A stretch of DNA of 63,164 nt from Deltaproteobacteria bacterium (GTDB taxonomy: Bacteria > Desulfobacterota > Desulfuromonadia > Desulfuromonadales > BM103). The notes beneath the pieces are model-generated. The model was given only the letters and a program-made list of their open reading frames with translations. It was not told the origin of the DNA and searched no databases. The stretch spans positions 1 to 63,164 of the forward strand of contig VAUL01000012.1 in assembly GCA_005774545.1 (NCBI GenBank), given 5' to 3'. The first letter of the stretch is position 1; each line of letters opens with the position of its first letter. The translations under genes and the position numbers were made by a program. Positions 6,327 to 14,013 of the stretch are shown in pieces.

Positions 6327-6761
6327 ATGATGAATAGCCTTTTCCGGCGCCTGCCGCGCCTGCCATTGCTGGTGATCCTGACGCTCTGCCTGTTGACGGC
6401 AGGGCACGTCAATCCCGGCCATGCCAGGTGCCTCGATAGGGACGGGCAGGCGGGATTCATCCCGGCCACCTCCGTGGTCTGCTGCCCCGAGGCCGCGTCG
6501 CCTGCGGTGGTTGCCCCGCCAGCGCAAACCTGTTGTGGGGACAAGCCCTGCCCCGACCTCTCCTCTCACCCGCAATGGCGATCCAAGCGCAGTCGGGTTC
6601 TGAATGCGAAGCTTCTCTCCCCGGCTCCGGCCGCTGGCCTGATCGTGGCCCCCCTGGCCCTTGTGGGGGGACGTGATCTTCGCGGTCAGTTCCCTGCGCC
6701 ATCCCGCCCGCGCATTCCCGAAACGATCCTCCTCCACCGCACTGTCGTCCTGCTGATTTAA
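6327..6761 (+). CDS. Hypothetical secreted cysteine-containing protein
   Basis: A 144-residue protein with a clear signal peptide (basic start, then LPLLVILTLCLLTAGHVNPGHA). The mature part has a VVCCPEAA pair and a TCCGDKPCPDL cluster, five of its cysteines lying within about 35 residues, then a hydrophobic segment near residues 98-112. It probably works in the periplasm or on the membrane, but I do not recognise the family. The ribosome site is weak; two consecutive ATG codons are possible starts. It lies 89 bases before resB in the same direction, which may mean a connection to haem or metal handling. Confidence 0.5.
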   Translation: MMNSLFRRLPRLPLLVILTLCLLTAGHVNPGHARCLDRDGQAGFIPATSVVCCPEAASPAVVAPPAQTCCGDKPCPDLSSHPQWRSKRSRVLNAKLLSPAPAAGLIVAPLALVGGRDLRGQFPAPSRPRIPETILLHRTVVLLI

Positions 6762-6850
6762 TGCTCCTTTGCGCCGAGATTCACCCCCCGCCCGAGACGG
6801 GTGGGCCAGGCATGCTATTGCCTGATTTCTTAACGCAAGGAGTTACGTCA

Positions 6851-8281
6851 TTGGATAAATCAGTCTCGCATCAGACGACAAGAGCCTCCCGGGGTGGCTT
6901 CATCGACAGCCTCTGGGAAGGACTTTGTTCGCTGCGGTTGGCGATCATCACCCTGATCCTGCTGGCTCTCACGTCAATCATCGGCACGGTCATCGAACAG
7001 GGGACGACTCCGGAAGAGATGGCGGAAAAGCTCGGCTGGAGCCTCGGCCTGCTGAAATTCCTCGATGCCTCGATCAATGCCTTCGACATGTACCACTCCT
7101 GGTGGTTTCTGTCGCTTCTCGGGTTGTTCGCCGTCAACCTGATCTGCTGCTCGATCAAACGCTTCCCCCAGGTCTGGCGGAACGTGCGCGAGCCGCGACT
7201 GATCGCTGACGAGGGCTTCTTCCGCTCCCTTGGCAACAGTTATGAAGCGGCGCTCCCCAAGGGGCGGCTCGATGATGTCAGCGAGCAGGCCATCGGCTTT
7301 CTCAGGAGCCGTTTCGCCGCACCAGTCGTCACCAGGCAGGACGGCGCGGTTCACCTCTATGCCGAGAAAGGCGCCTGGTCGCGATTCGGCGTTTACGTCA
7401 CACATCTCTCGATTCTGATCATCTTCCTCGGCGCCATGATCGGCAACATCTGGGGGTACAAGGCTTACGTCAACATCGTCGAGGGCGGCACTGCCGACCA
7501 TGTTATGCCGCGCGGCGGCAAGGAGCCGATCCCCTTGGGTTTCTCGGTGCGTTGCGACAACTTCGAGGTGGAGTTCTACGACGGGACCCGGCGTCCCAAG
7601 GAGTTCACCAGCGACCTGGCCGTGCTGCAGCACGGCGGCGAGGTATTGAAGAAGCGCATCGAGGTCAACGACCCGCTGAACTTCGATGGCATCACCTTCT
7701 ACCAGTCGAGTTACGGCCCGGCCGGCGATGCGACCTTCCGCTTCCGGGTGCGTGACCGGGCGACCGGACAGACGGTTGAAGTGTCGGCCCGCCAGGGCGA
7801 GCATGTCCCGCTCCCCGGCGGCTACGCCTTCGCGGTTACCAACTCGACCGAGAACTACGACAAATTCGGCCCGGCGGTGCAGATGCACGTCATCACCCCC
7901 GATGGCCGCTACGGCAACCCGTTCATCGTGATGCAGAATTACCCCGACTTCGATGCCCAGCGCGCCGGCGAGCAGATCTTCACGCTGACCGGCATGGACC
8001 AGCGCTACTACACCGGCCTGCAGGTCGCCAAGGATCCCGGCGTCTGGGTGGTCTGGCTCGGCTGCTTCCTGATGGTCATTGGCTCGTTCGGAGCCTTTTT
8101 CTTCTCGCACCGGCGCCTGTGGCTCGTCATCCAGGCGAAGGGGGAGGGCGTTGGCATCCGGTTCGGCGGCAGCGCCCACCGCAACCAGCCGGCGTTCGCC
8201 CTCAATTTCGACACCTTGAAAAAAGACCTCGCCACCGCGTTGACGGACAAAAACAGTCAGGCCAAGGAGGCCTCGTCATGA
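6851..8281 (+). CDS. resB: Cytochrome c biogenesis protein ResB (CcsB)
   Basis: A 476-residue membrane protein of the ResB family, the haem-handling partner of CcsA in System II cytochrome c maturation. Membrane segments lie in the SLRLAIITLILLALTSIIG region, around FLSLLGLFAVNLICC and THLSILIIFLGAMIG, with a fourth near the C-terminus (VWVVWLGCFLMVIGSFGAFFF). Between the third and fourth is a large periplasmic domain containing VNDPLNFDGITFYQSSYGP. I prefer the TTG start at 6851 because AGGAG lies eight bases upstream; ATG 6812 and the frame start at 6761 lack one. The stop overlaps the ccsA start (ATGA). Confidence 0.9.
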   Translation: MDKSVSHQTTRASRGGFIDSLWEGLCSLRLAIITLILLALTSIIGTVIEQGTTPEEMAEKLGWSLGLLKFLDASINAFDMYHSWWFLSLLGLFAVNLICCSIKRFPQVWRNVREPRLIADEGFFRSLGNSYEAALPKGRLDDVSEQAIGFLRSRFAAPVVTRQDGAVHLYAEKGAWSRFGVYVTHLSILIIFLGAMIGNIWGYKAYVNIVEGGTADHVMPRGGKEPIPLGFSVRCDNFEVEFYDGTRRPKEFTSDLAVLQHGGEVLKKRIEVNDPLNFDGITFYQSSYGPAGDATFRFRVRDRATGQTVEVSARQGEHVPLPGGYAFAVTNSTENYDKFGPAVQMHVITPDGRYGNPFIVMQNYPDFDAQRAGEQIFTLTGMDQRYYTGLQVAKDPGVWVVWLGCFLMVIGSFGAFFFSHRRLWLVIQAKGEGVGIRFGGSAHRNQPAFALNFDTLKKDLATALTDKNSQAKEASS

Positions 8282-9126
8282 CCAGTTCCCTGTTTTTCAA
8301 CATCGCCACCGGTGCGTATTTTTTTGCCATGGTGGGGTACCTCGCTTTCCTTGTCGCGAAAAGCAAAGAGACCGCGCTGGCCGCCACAGTCCTGAGCTGG
8401 CTCGGTTTCGCCGCCAACACCGCCGCCATCGGCCTGCGCTGGCGCGAGGCCTATGCCTTGGGCTTCCAGCAGGCCCCGCTCTCCAACCTGTATGAGTCGG
8501 TGGTCTTCTTCGCCTGGTCGATCCTGCTCATCTACCTGCTCTTCGACCTCAAGTACAAGCACCGGGCGGTCGGCGCCTTCGTTCTCCCCTTCGCCTTCGC
8601 CGGGATGATCTGGGCGCAGTGGGGGCTTGATGCGACCATCGCCCCGCTGGTGCCGGCGCTGCAGAGCAACTGGCTGACCTATCACGTCATCACCTGCTTC
8701 ATCGGCTACGCGGCCTTCGCCATGGCCTGCGGGGTGTCGATCATGTACCTGATCAAGGTCGGCAAGGAGGAGGCGGCGTCCGGCAATCCGGTCGGCGGCA
8801 TCCTCGGCATGTTCCCGAGCGTCAAGGTGCTCGACGACCTCAACTACAAAGCGATCATGATCGGTTTCCCGATGCTGACCCTCGGCATCATCACCGGCGC
8901 GGCCTGGGCCAACTACGCCTGGGGGACCTACTGGAGCTGGGACCCGAAGGAGACCTGGAGCCTGATCGTCTGGTTCATCTACGCGGCCTTCCTGCATGCG
9001 CGCTTCACCCGCGGCTGGGTCGGCCGGCGCGCCGCCTGGCTGTCGATCACCGGCTTCGCCGCCACGATCTTCTGCTACCTCGGCGTCAACCTGCTGCTTT
9101 CGGGGCTGCACTCCTACGGGGGCTGA
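8278..9126 (+). CDS. ccsA: Cytochrome c biogenesis protein CcsA
   Basis: A 282-residue multi-pass membrane protein of the CcmC/CcsA haem-handling family. The tryptophan-rich WWD motif is present as WGTYWSWDPKETWSLIVW near residue 220, flanked by candidate haem-ligand histidines in TYHVITCFIGYA and FLHARFTRG. With ResB it moves haem to the outer face and attaches it to CXXCH apocytochromes, which suits a cytochrome-rich metal-reducing bacterium. It is translationally coupled to resB through an ATGA overlap. Confidence 0.93.
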   Translation: MTSSLFFNIATGAYFFAMVGYLAFLVAKSKETALAATVLSWLGFAANTAAIGLRWREAYALGFQQAPLSNLYESVVFFAWSILLIYLLFDLKYKHRAVGAFVLPFAFAGMIWAQWGLDATIAPLVPALQSNWLTYHVITCFIGYAAFAMACGVSIMYLIKVGKEEAASGNPVGGILGMFPSVKVLDDLNYKAIMIGFPMLTLGIITGAAWANYAWGTYWSWDPKETWSLIVWFIYAAFLHARFTRGWVGRRAAWLSITGFAATIFCYLGVNLLLSGLHSYGG

Positions 9127-9128
9127 CC

Positions 9129-9863
9129 ATGCATGGGAAGCTCTCTTCTGCCGCTGCCGGCCTGCTTCTGGTTGCGACGACCGCCTGGGCTTCAACGCAA
9201 ATGCCGGGGAAGGTGTTGCGCGTCTACGGACCGGGCGGCCCGCATCGTGCCCTGACCGAATGTGCCGACCTGTACGAGGAAAAGCACGGCATCCCGGTCG
9301 TGGTCACAAAGGCCCTGCCGCACGATCTGGCCCTGAGGCTGCCCGAAGACGGCGACATCTACTACGGGGGGGCGGAGTGCATGCTGGAAGAGTTCGTGCA
9401 ACGCAATCCCGGCGTCCTCGATTTGTCAACGCTGGAAAGACTGCATCCGCGCCGCATCGGGATCATTGTTCGCAAGGGCAACCCCCTCAATATCAGGGGG
9501 ATTGAAGACCTGCACCGGGAGGGGATTGAGATCCTGGATGTGAAGCTTGAGAACATGCGGCATTTTCACAGCCACCCTTCCGGCAAGAACAGGAATGTTC
9601 GCTACTTCGAATATACCGGGCAACAGGGCGTTGCCGCCTGGTTGTCGAATCCGCGGATCGATGCCTGGGTGACTTACAGGTCCTGGCACCTGTCGCTTGA
9701 AGAGTCGACCGATTTTGTCGAAATTCCCGGAGAGCACGCGCAGCGTTTTACGCCGATTGCCGTGACGCACAAGACCCCTCACCGGGAGGAGGCCCTGAAG
9801 TTTCTTGCTTTTCTGAAATCCGACGAGGCTCGTAAGGTTTTTGTGAAGCATGGGTGGGATTGA
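9129..9863 (+). CDS. AcfC-like periplasmic substrate-binding protein
   Basis: A 244-residue protein with a signal peptide ending near AWA-S. The mature start, KVLRVYGPGGPHRALTECAD, is typical of the AcfC branch of type 2 periplasmic binding proteins (ModA/sulfate-binding relatives). DIYYGGAECMLEEF and RRIGIIVRKGNPLNI fit the fold, and EALKFLAFLKSDEARKVFVKHG is the usual C-terminal end. No ABC permease or ATPase is adjacent. The gene starts three bases after ccsA, so it is probably cotranscribed with the cytochrome maturation genes. The ligand is unknown; an oxyanion is possible from the family. Confidence 0.8.
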   Translation: MHGKLSSAAAGLLLVATTAWASTQMPGKVLRVYGPGGPHRALTECADLYEEKHGIPVVVTKALPHDLALRLPEDGDIYYGGAECMLEEFVQRNPGVLDLSTLERLHPRRIGIIVRKGNPLNIRGIEDLHREGIEILDVKLENMRHFHSHPSGKNRNVRYFEYTGQQGVAAWLSNPRIDAWVTYRSWHLSLEESTDFVEIPGEHAQRFTPIAVTHKTPHREEALKFLAFLKSDEARKVFVKHGWD

Positions 9864-10026
9864 TGGCTGCCTTGTCGCGACCCGCAGCAGAAAAGGCGGG
9901 GGGGGGTTGCCGCGACGACCGGGGGCCGTTTGCCGATTGACGGCCGCCGCCGCGCAGGCTACCTTTGCCCGAGGGGGGTCGTCCCCCGCGACTTTTCCGC
10001 ACCCCGCCACGGCCCAGGAGGCGCGC

Positions 10027-11121
10027 ATGTCCAAGCGCATGAAGATCTGCATCAATACCGGCGGCGGCGACGCCCCGGGGCTGAACGCCGTCATCGAGGC
10101 GGTGACCATGGCGGCCCACAACCGCCAGTGGGAGGTGTACGGCATCAGGAGCGGCTACGCCGGCCTGCTCAACACCGACGAGATCATCCCCCTGACCCCC
10201 GAGAAGGTCGACGGCATCGCCAGCATCGGCGGCACCATCCTCGGCACCACCAACAAGGGGAACCCGTTCATGATGCCGGTCGCCAACGCCGCCGGGGAGA
10301 TCGAGCAGCGCGACCTCTCCGACCGGGTCATGGAGAACTTCCGGCGCCTGCGCTTCGACGCCCTGGTGGCGGTCGGCGGCGACGGCAGCCTGGAGATCGC
10401 CCACCGCTTCGCCGCCAAGGGGATGCCGGTGGTCGGCGTCCCCAAGACGATCGACAACGACATGGGCGGGACGGTCATCACCTTCGGCTTCGACACGGCG
10501 GTCAGCATCGCCACCGAAGCGATCGACCGCCTGCACTCGACGGCCAAGTCCCACGACCGGGTGATGGTGGTCGAGGTGATGGGGCGCAACGCCGGCTTCA
10601 TCGCCCTGAACAGCGGCATCTCCGGCAATGCCGACGTCATCCTCATCCCCGAGATCCCCTTCGACATCGACAGGGTCTGCGACAAGCTGATGGACAACGA
10701 GCTGCACGGCCGCAAGTACGCCATCGTGGTGGTGGCCGAAGGGGCGGTCCCGAAGGGGGGCGGCGTGGTCGTCAAGGAGGGGGCGACCGGCGGCCGACAG
10801 CACGTGGTGCTGGGCGGGATCGCCGAGCACGTGGCCGGGGAGATCACCCGGCGGACCGGCAAGGACTCGCGCTCGCTGGTGCTCGGCCACCTGCAGCGCG
10901 GCGGGTCGCCGACCACCTTCGACCGCCTCCTCTCGCTGCGTTTCGGCGCGGCGGCGGTGCGGGCCATCGAGGAGGGGCGGTTCGACCACATGGTGGCGCT
11001 GCAGTCGCCGGACATCGTGCTGGTGCCGCTGGCCGAGGCGCTGCAGATCACCAAGCGGGTCCGCCCCGACGGCGACACCGTGCAGACCGGCCGCGATCTC
11101 GGCATCTGCTTCGGCGACTGA
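10027..11121 (+). CDS. pfkA: 6-phosphofructokinase
   Basis: A 364-residue phosphofructokinase (fructose 6-phosphate to fructose 1,6-bisphosphate). GGDGS is at residues 117-121: glycine in the fourth position is characteristic of ATP users, whereas PPi enzymes have aspartate. PKTIDND at 139-145 supplies the catalytic Asp but has Lys where classical ATP enzymes have Gly, as seen in the mixed-substrate group. VMGRNAGFIAL and HLQRGGSPTTFDR are typical substrate-binding segments. AGGAGG precedes ATG 10027. The 163 bases before it hold no other gene. Confidence 0.92.
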   Translation: MSKRMKICINTGGGDAPGLNAVIEAVTMAAHNRQWEVYGIRSGYAGLLNTDEIIPLTPEKVDGIASIGGTILGTTNKGNPFMMPVANAAGEIEQRDLSDRVMENFRRLRFDALVAVGGDGSLEIAHRFAAKGMPVVGVPKTIDNDMGGTVITFGFDTAVSIATEAIDRLHSTAKSHDRVMVVEVMGRNAGFIALNSGISGNADVILIPEIPFDIDRVCDKLMDNELHGRKYAIVVVAEGAVPKGGGVVVKEGATGGRQHVVLGGIAEHVAGEITRRTGKDSRSLVLGHLQRGGSPTTFDRLLSLRFGAAAVRAIEEGRFDHMVALQSPDIVLVPLAEALQITKRVRPDGDTVQTGRDLGICFGD

Positions 11122-11147
11122 CGCCGCCGGCACGGTCGCGAAAAGTG

Positions 11148-11175
11148 AAACGCCCGGGGGTGACCCCGGGCGTTT
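11148..11175. terminator. Bidirectional terminator between pfkA and a binding-protein gene
   Basis: AAACGCCCGGGG and CCCCGGGCGTTT are perfectly complementary across a GTGA loop. The A and T runs inside the stem allow it to act on both strands, ending pfkA and the converging unit that finishes at 11212. Confidence 0.75.
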
Positions 11176-11211
11176 GTCGTCAGGGCGGCGCGTGCGCGCC
11201 CCCGGGACCGG

Positions 11212-11985
11212 TTATTTTTTCCAGTCGGTGAGGCCGTACAGGCCGAGGATGGCGTGCAGCTTGCCGCTGCTGCGCAGGGTCTTGATCCCGGCATCGAACT
11301 TGGCCGCCAGCTCCTTCGATTTGGGGTTCTTCGGCGAGAAGGCGATGTAGAGGGTCGACTTCTCCCGGCAACTGCCGGCGGCGGCAATCGTTCCGGCCGG
11401 GACCTTGCCGGCGATCATCGAGGCCAGCATGACGTTGGTGTCTTCGGCGATCGCGTCGATCTGGCCGTTCTGCAGCATGCGGATCAGCGCGATCAGCGGC
11501 TCGTCGCCGGTCGCCTCCACCAGCCGGTTCGTCCCCTTGTGGGCCTTGATGTAGGCGTCAAGCTCATCGTTGTAGGCGTAGCTCTCGATGACGCCCAGGC
11601 GGATCTTCTCCAGCGACTGGGGACCGGTGAATTTCCATTGGGTGCCGCTCTTGACGAAGAACGCGGTGTCGCTGATGCCGAACGATTCCCTGGGGAAGAC
11701 GAAGTCGGGGGCGTCGTCCTTGGTGGCGCCGATGACGGCGTTGAACTCCCCCTTGCGCACCGCGTCGAGGCTTTCCGTCCAGGACAGCTGCTGGTAATCG
11801 AGAGCGTAGCCCTGCGGCATGAAGATTTCGAGCAGGACGTTGATCATGTAGCCCGGCTTGATGCTTTTCGGTTCGGCGTTGTAGGGGGGCCAGGCGTCGG
11901 CCCGGATCGACAGGGTCTCGGCGGCGTCGACCCGGGTCGCGCCGAGCGCGAGCATGATGAGGAGCAACAGCAGGCGGGTGCGCAT
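11212..11985 (-). CDS. Periplasmic solute-binding protein (SBP_bac_3 family)
   Basis: A 257-residue protein with a signal peptide (MRTRLLLLLIMLALGATRVDAA). The mature domain has the type 3 binding-protein pattern: DAWPPYN near the start, PGYMINVLLEIF for the first lobe, FNAVIGATKDDAPDFVFPRE, then LGVIESYAYNDELDAYI. Such proteins bind amino acids or related small solutes, but ABC transporter partners are missing. It follows the TorF-like porin gene by 16 bases on the same strand, suggesting that the porin brings in a ligand which this protein captures or senses. Confidence 0.82.
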   Translation of the reverse strand: MRTRLLLLLIMLALGATRVDAAETLSIRADAWPPYNAEPKSIKPGYMINVLLEIFMPQGYALDYQQLSWTESLDAVRKGEFNAVIGATKDDAPDFVFPRESFGISDTAFFVKSGTQWKFTGPQSLEKIRLGVIESYAYNDELDAYIKAHKGTNRLVEATGDEPLIALIRMLQNGQIDAIAEDTNVMLASMIAGKVPAGTIAAAGSCREKSTLYIAFSPKNPKSKELAAKFDAGIKTLRSSGKLHAILGLYGLTDWKK

Positions 11986-12001
11986 GACGGTTCCCCTTGG
12001 C

Positions 12002-12757
12002 TCAGAAGCTGAGGCTGTAGGTCAGGCTGAGGCCGGCCAGCCATTCGCTGTCGATCGCCAGCTTGGCTTCGTCGCTGATCGGCGAGGAGTAGAGGACCGA
12101 GGGGGTGATGGTCAGCCCGTCGGTGACCTTGAGGTCGACCGAGGCGCTCAGTTCGTAGTTGTGCCAGTCGCTGTAGGAGGCCTCTTCGCCGGTCGTTGCG
12201 TCGACGTAGTAGACCGAATAGTCGCTCGTGTCGTTGTAGCTGACCAGGGCGCCGACGTTGACGGCCGCGTAACTGCACGGATCGAAGGTGTGGCTGACCG
12301 AGGCGGTGTAGAACAGGCCGTTCTCCTCGGCCTCGTCCCAGTCGTAGTAGACGGTCAGCGTCGGCGAGAGGAGCGTGTTGACGGTGACGCCGGCGTACGC
12401 TTCGTTGGTGTCCTCGAGGTCGTCGAGGATGTAGGTGATGTTGCCGACGCTCACGGTTGCCAGTTCGGTGACGTTGAAGGTGTAGTCAACGGTCAGGTCG
12501 ACCTCGTTGACCTGACCGCCGTCATAGAGGCCGTCGTCTTCGAGCTGGGCATTTCCCCAGGCGCCGAGGGTGAAGCCGCCGGCCGAAAGTTCGACCGCGC
12601 CCTGGGTGACCGCGGTGCTGTCGCTGAGGTCGATGCCGCGCCACAGGTACTTGTCGAATACGCCGATATTGGCCCTGGCATCGACGTCGAAAGCCTGGGA
12701 AGCGGTGGCGGAGAGGCAGAACAGGGTAGCCAGCAGCAGGGGGAAACGCAGATACAT
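12002..12757 (-). CDS. TorF family putative outer-membrane porin
   Basis: A 251-residue protein with a signal peptide cut after SQA and alternating beta-strand pattern to the end, including a C-terminal LSLTYSLSF that fits the terminal strand signature of outer-membrane barrels. The N-terminal ANIGVFDKYLWRGIDLSDST segment is typical of the TIGR02001/TorF putative porins. Start at 12757 has GGAG upstream; the open frame to 12928 overlaps the divergent promoter region. It heads a two-gene unit with the solute-binding protein. Confidence 0.8.
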   Translation of the reverse strand: MYLRFPLLLATLFCLSATASQAFDVDARANIGVFDKYLWRGIDLSDSTAVTQGAVELSAGGFTLGAWGNAQLEDDGLYDGGQVNEVDLTVDYTFNVTELATVSVGNITYILDDLEDTNEAYAGVTVNTLLSPTLTVYYDWDEAEENGLFYTASVSHTFDPCSYAAVNVGALVSYNDTSDYSVYYVDATTGEEASYSDWHNYELSASVDLKVTDGLTITPSVLYSSPISDEAKLAIDSEWLAGLSLTYSLSF

Positions 12758-12959
12758 GTCAGACTCCGTAACGAGAAATAATGAGATTGCCGGCGGGGGC
12801 CGGCAGGGATAGTGCGAAAGAGGATAATCCCGATCGTCATTAAAGACAATGCATGATTTTGACGGGACTGCCGTTGCGCCAAGCCCTTCCGCTTTGCCCT
12901 TGCAAACGAAACGGGGGGTGGCGGACAATAATAGAATTAACCTTCGGGAGGATGCCGGC

Positions 12960-13907
12960 GTGCACGACCGTCGGGCTGGGTGGCGCGTTTGCGTGCTGGT
13001 GCTGGTCGCCGTGTTCGGTGCCGGCGCGGCCGGCGCCGAGAAGATCTTTACCTATCGGGACGACAGCGGCGGGCTGCTGTTCACCGACCGGGCGGAGCAG
13101 CGGGGCGGTGAACTGGTCGGCATCGAACAGGTCGAACCGGCCGGGCCGAAGAACCGGGTGGACATCCGGCGGCTCGGTGCCGACGACGACTTCCGGCTGG
13201 AGGCGTTCAACGAATACCACGGCCCGGTCGAGATCCGGATCGAGCTGAAGGAGGGGACGAACGTCGCCAGCAGCTGCGCGTTCCCGTGCAGCATCGTCCT
13301 CAAGCCGCGCGAGCGCCGCGAGCTGTTCCGGATGTGGCTGGCCGACCGGCGCCTGGGGGGGAGCTACAGCTATACGACCAGCATCCACCTCGGCGATCCG
13401 CAGGCGGCCCATGCCGACCGCACCCTCTACGCCCTGCCGATCGCCCCCGCCGATGTCGGCCAGGCGGTCATCTCCCAGGGGTTCAACAGCACCCGCACCC
13501 ACGGCGACGTGCAGAGCCGCTACGCTATCGACATCCCGGCGCCGGAGGGGATCCCGGTGCGGGCCGCGCGCGCCGGGACGGTCATGGATGTCGCCAGCGA
13601 CTTTTTCCGTGCCGGCAGCACCGACCGTTTCAAGGACCGGGCGAATTTCGTCCGCATCGTCCACGACGACGGCACCATGGCGCTGTATGCGCACCTGCAG
13701 CTGGAGAGCGTCCGGGTTCGCCCGGGGGAGCGGGTGGCGGTCGGCCAGGTTCTCGCCGGGGCGGGGAATACCGGCTATTCCGGCGGTCCGCATCTGCACT
13801 TCGCGGTGCAGAAGAACTTCGGTGGCGAGCTGCGTTCCGTCCCTTTCTTCCTGATGCAGGCCGACGGTTCGGCGGTCGTCCCCAAAGAGGGGATGGTGTT
13901 CCGCTGA
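12960..13907 (+). CDS. M23 family (LytM-type) peptidase
   Basis: A 315-residue exported protein. After a signal peptide comes EKIFTYRDDSGGLLFTDRAE, which resembles the DUF4124 motif, then a beta-rich middle domain. The C-terminal M23 domain contains THGDVQSRYAIDI (first zinc His and Asp) and GGPHLHFAV (HxH), the full ligand set of active LytM endopeptidases. It probably cuts peptidoglycan cross-links or a related peptide in the periplasm. GTG 12960 is chosen for GGGAGG eight bases upstream; the longer frame from 12849 runs through the divergent promoter region shared with the porin gene. Confidence 0.85.
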   Translation: MHDRRAGWRVCVLVLVAVFGAGAAGAEKIFTYRDDSGGLLFTDRAEQRGGELVGIEQVEPAGPKNRVDIRRLGADDDFRLEAFNEYHGPVEIRIELKEGTNVASSCAFPCSIVLKPRERRELFRMWLADRRLGGSYSYTTSIHLGDPQAAHADRTLYALPIAPADVGQAVISQGFNSTRTHGDVQSRYAIDIPAPEGIPVRAARAGTVMDVASDFFRAGSTDRFKDRANFVRIVHDDGTMALYAHLQLESVRVRPGERVAVGQVLAGAGNTGYSGGPHLHFAVQKNFGGELRSVPFFLMQADGSAVVPKEGMVFR

Positions 13908-14013
13908 GCGTCCCGCTCTGCAGCGGCTCCGGCCGGTGGGGGAGATTTTTCCCAACGACTCGTGATATAAAGGAAAAAGTGTGTTTAACCAAGGGCTCGA
14001 CCAAAGGGTGCGA

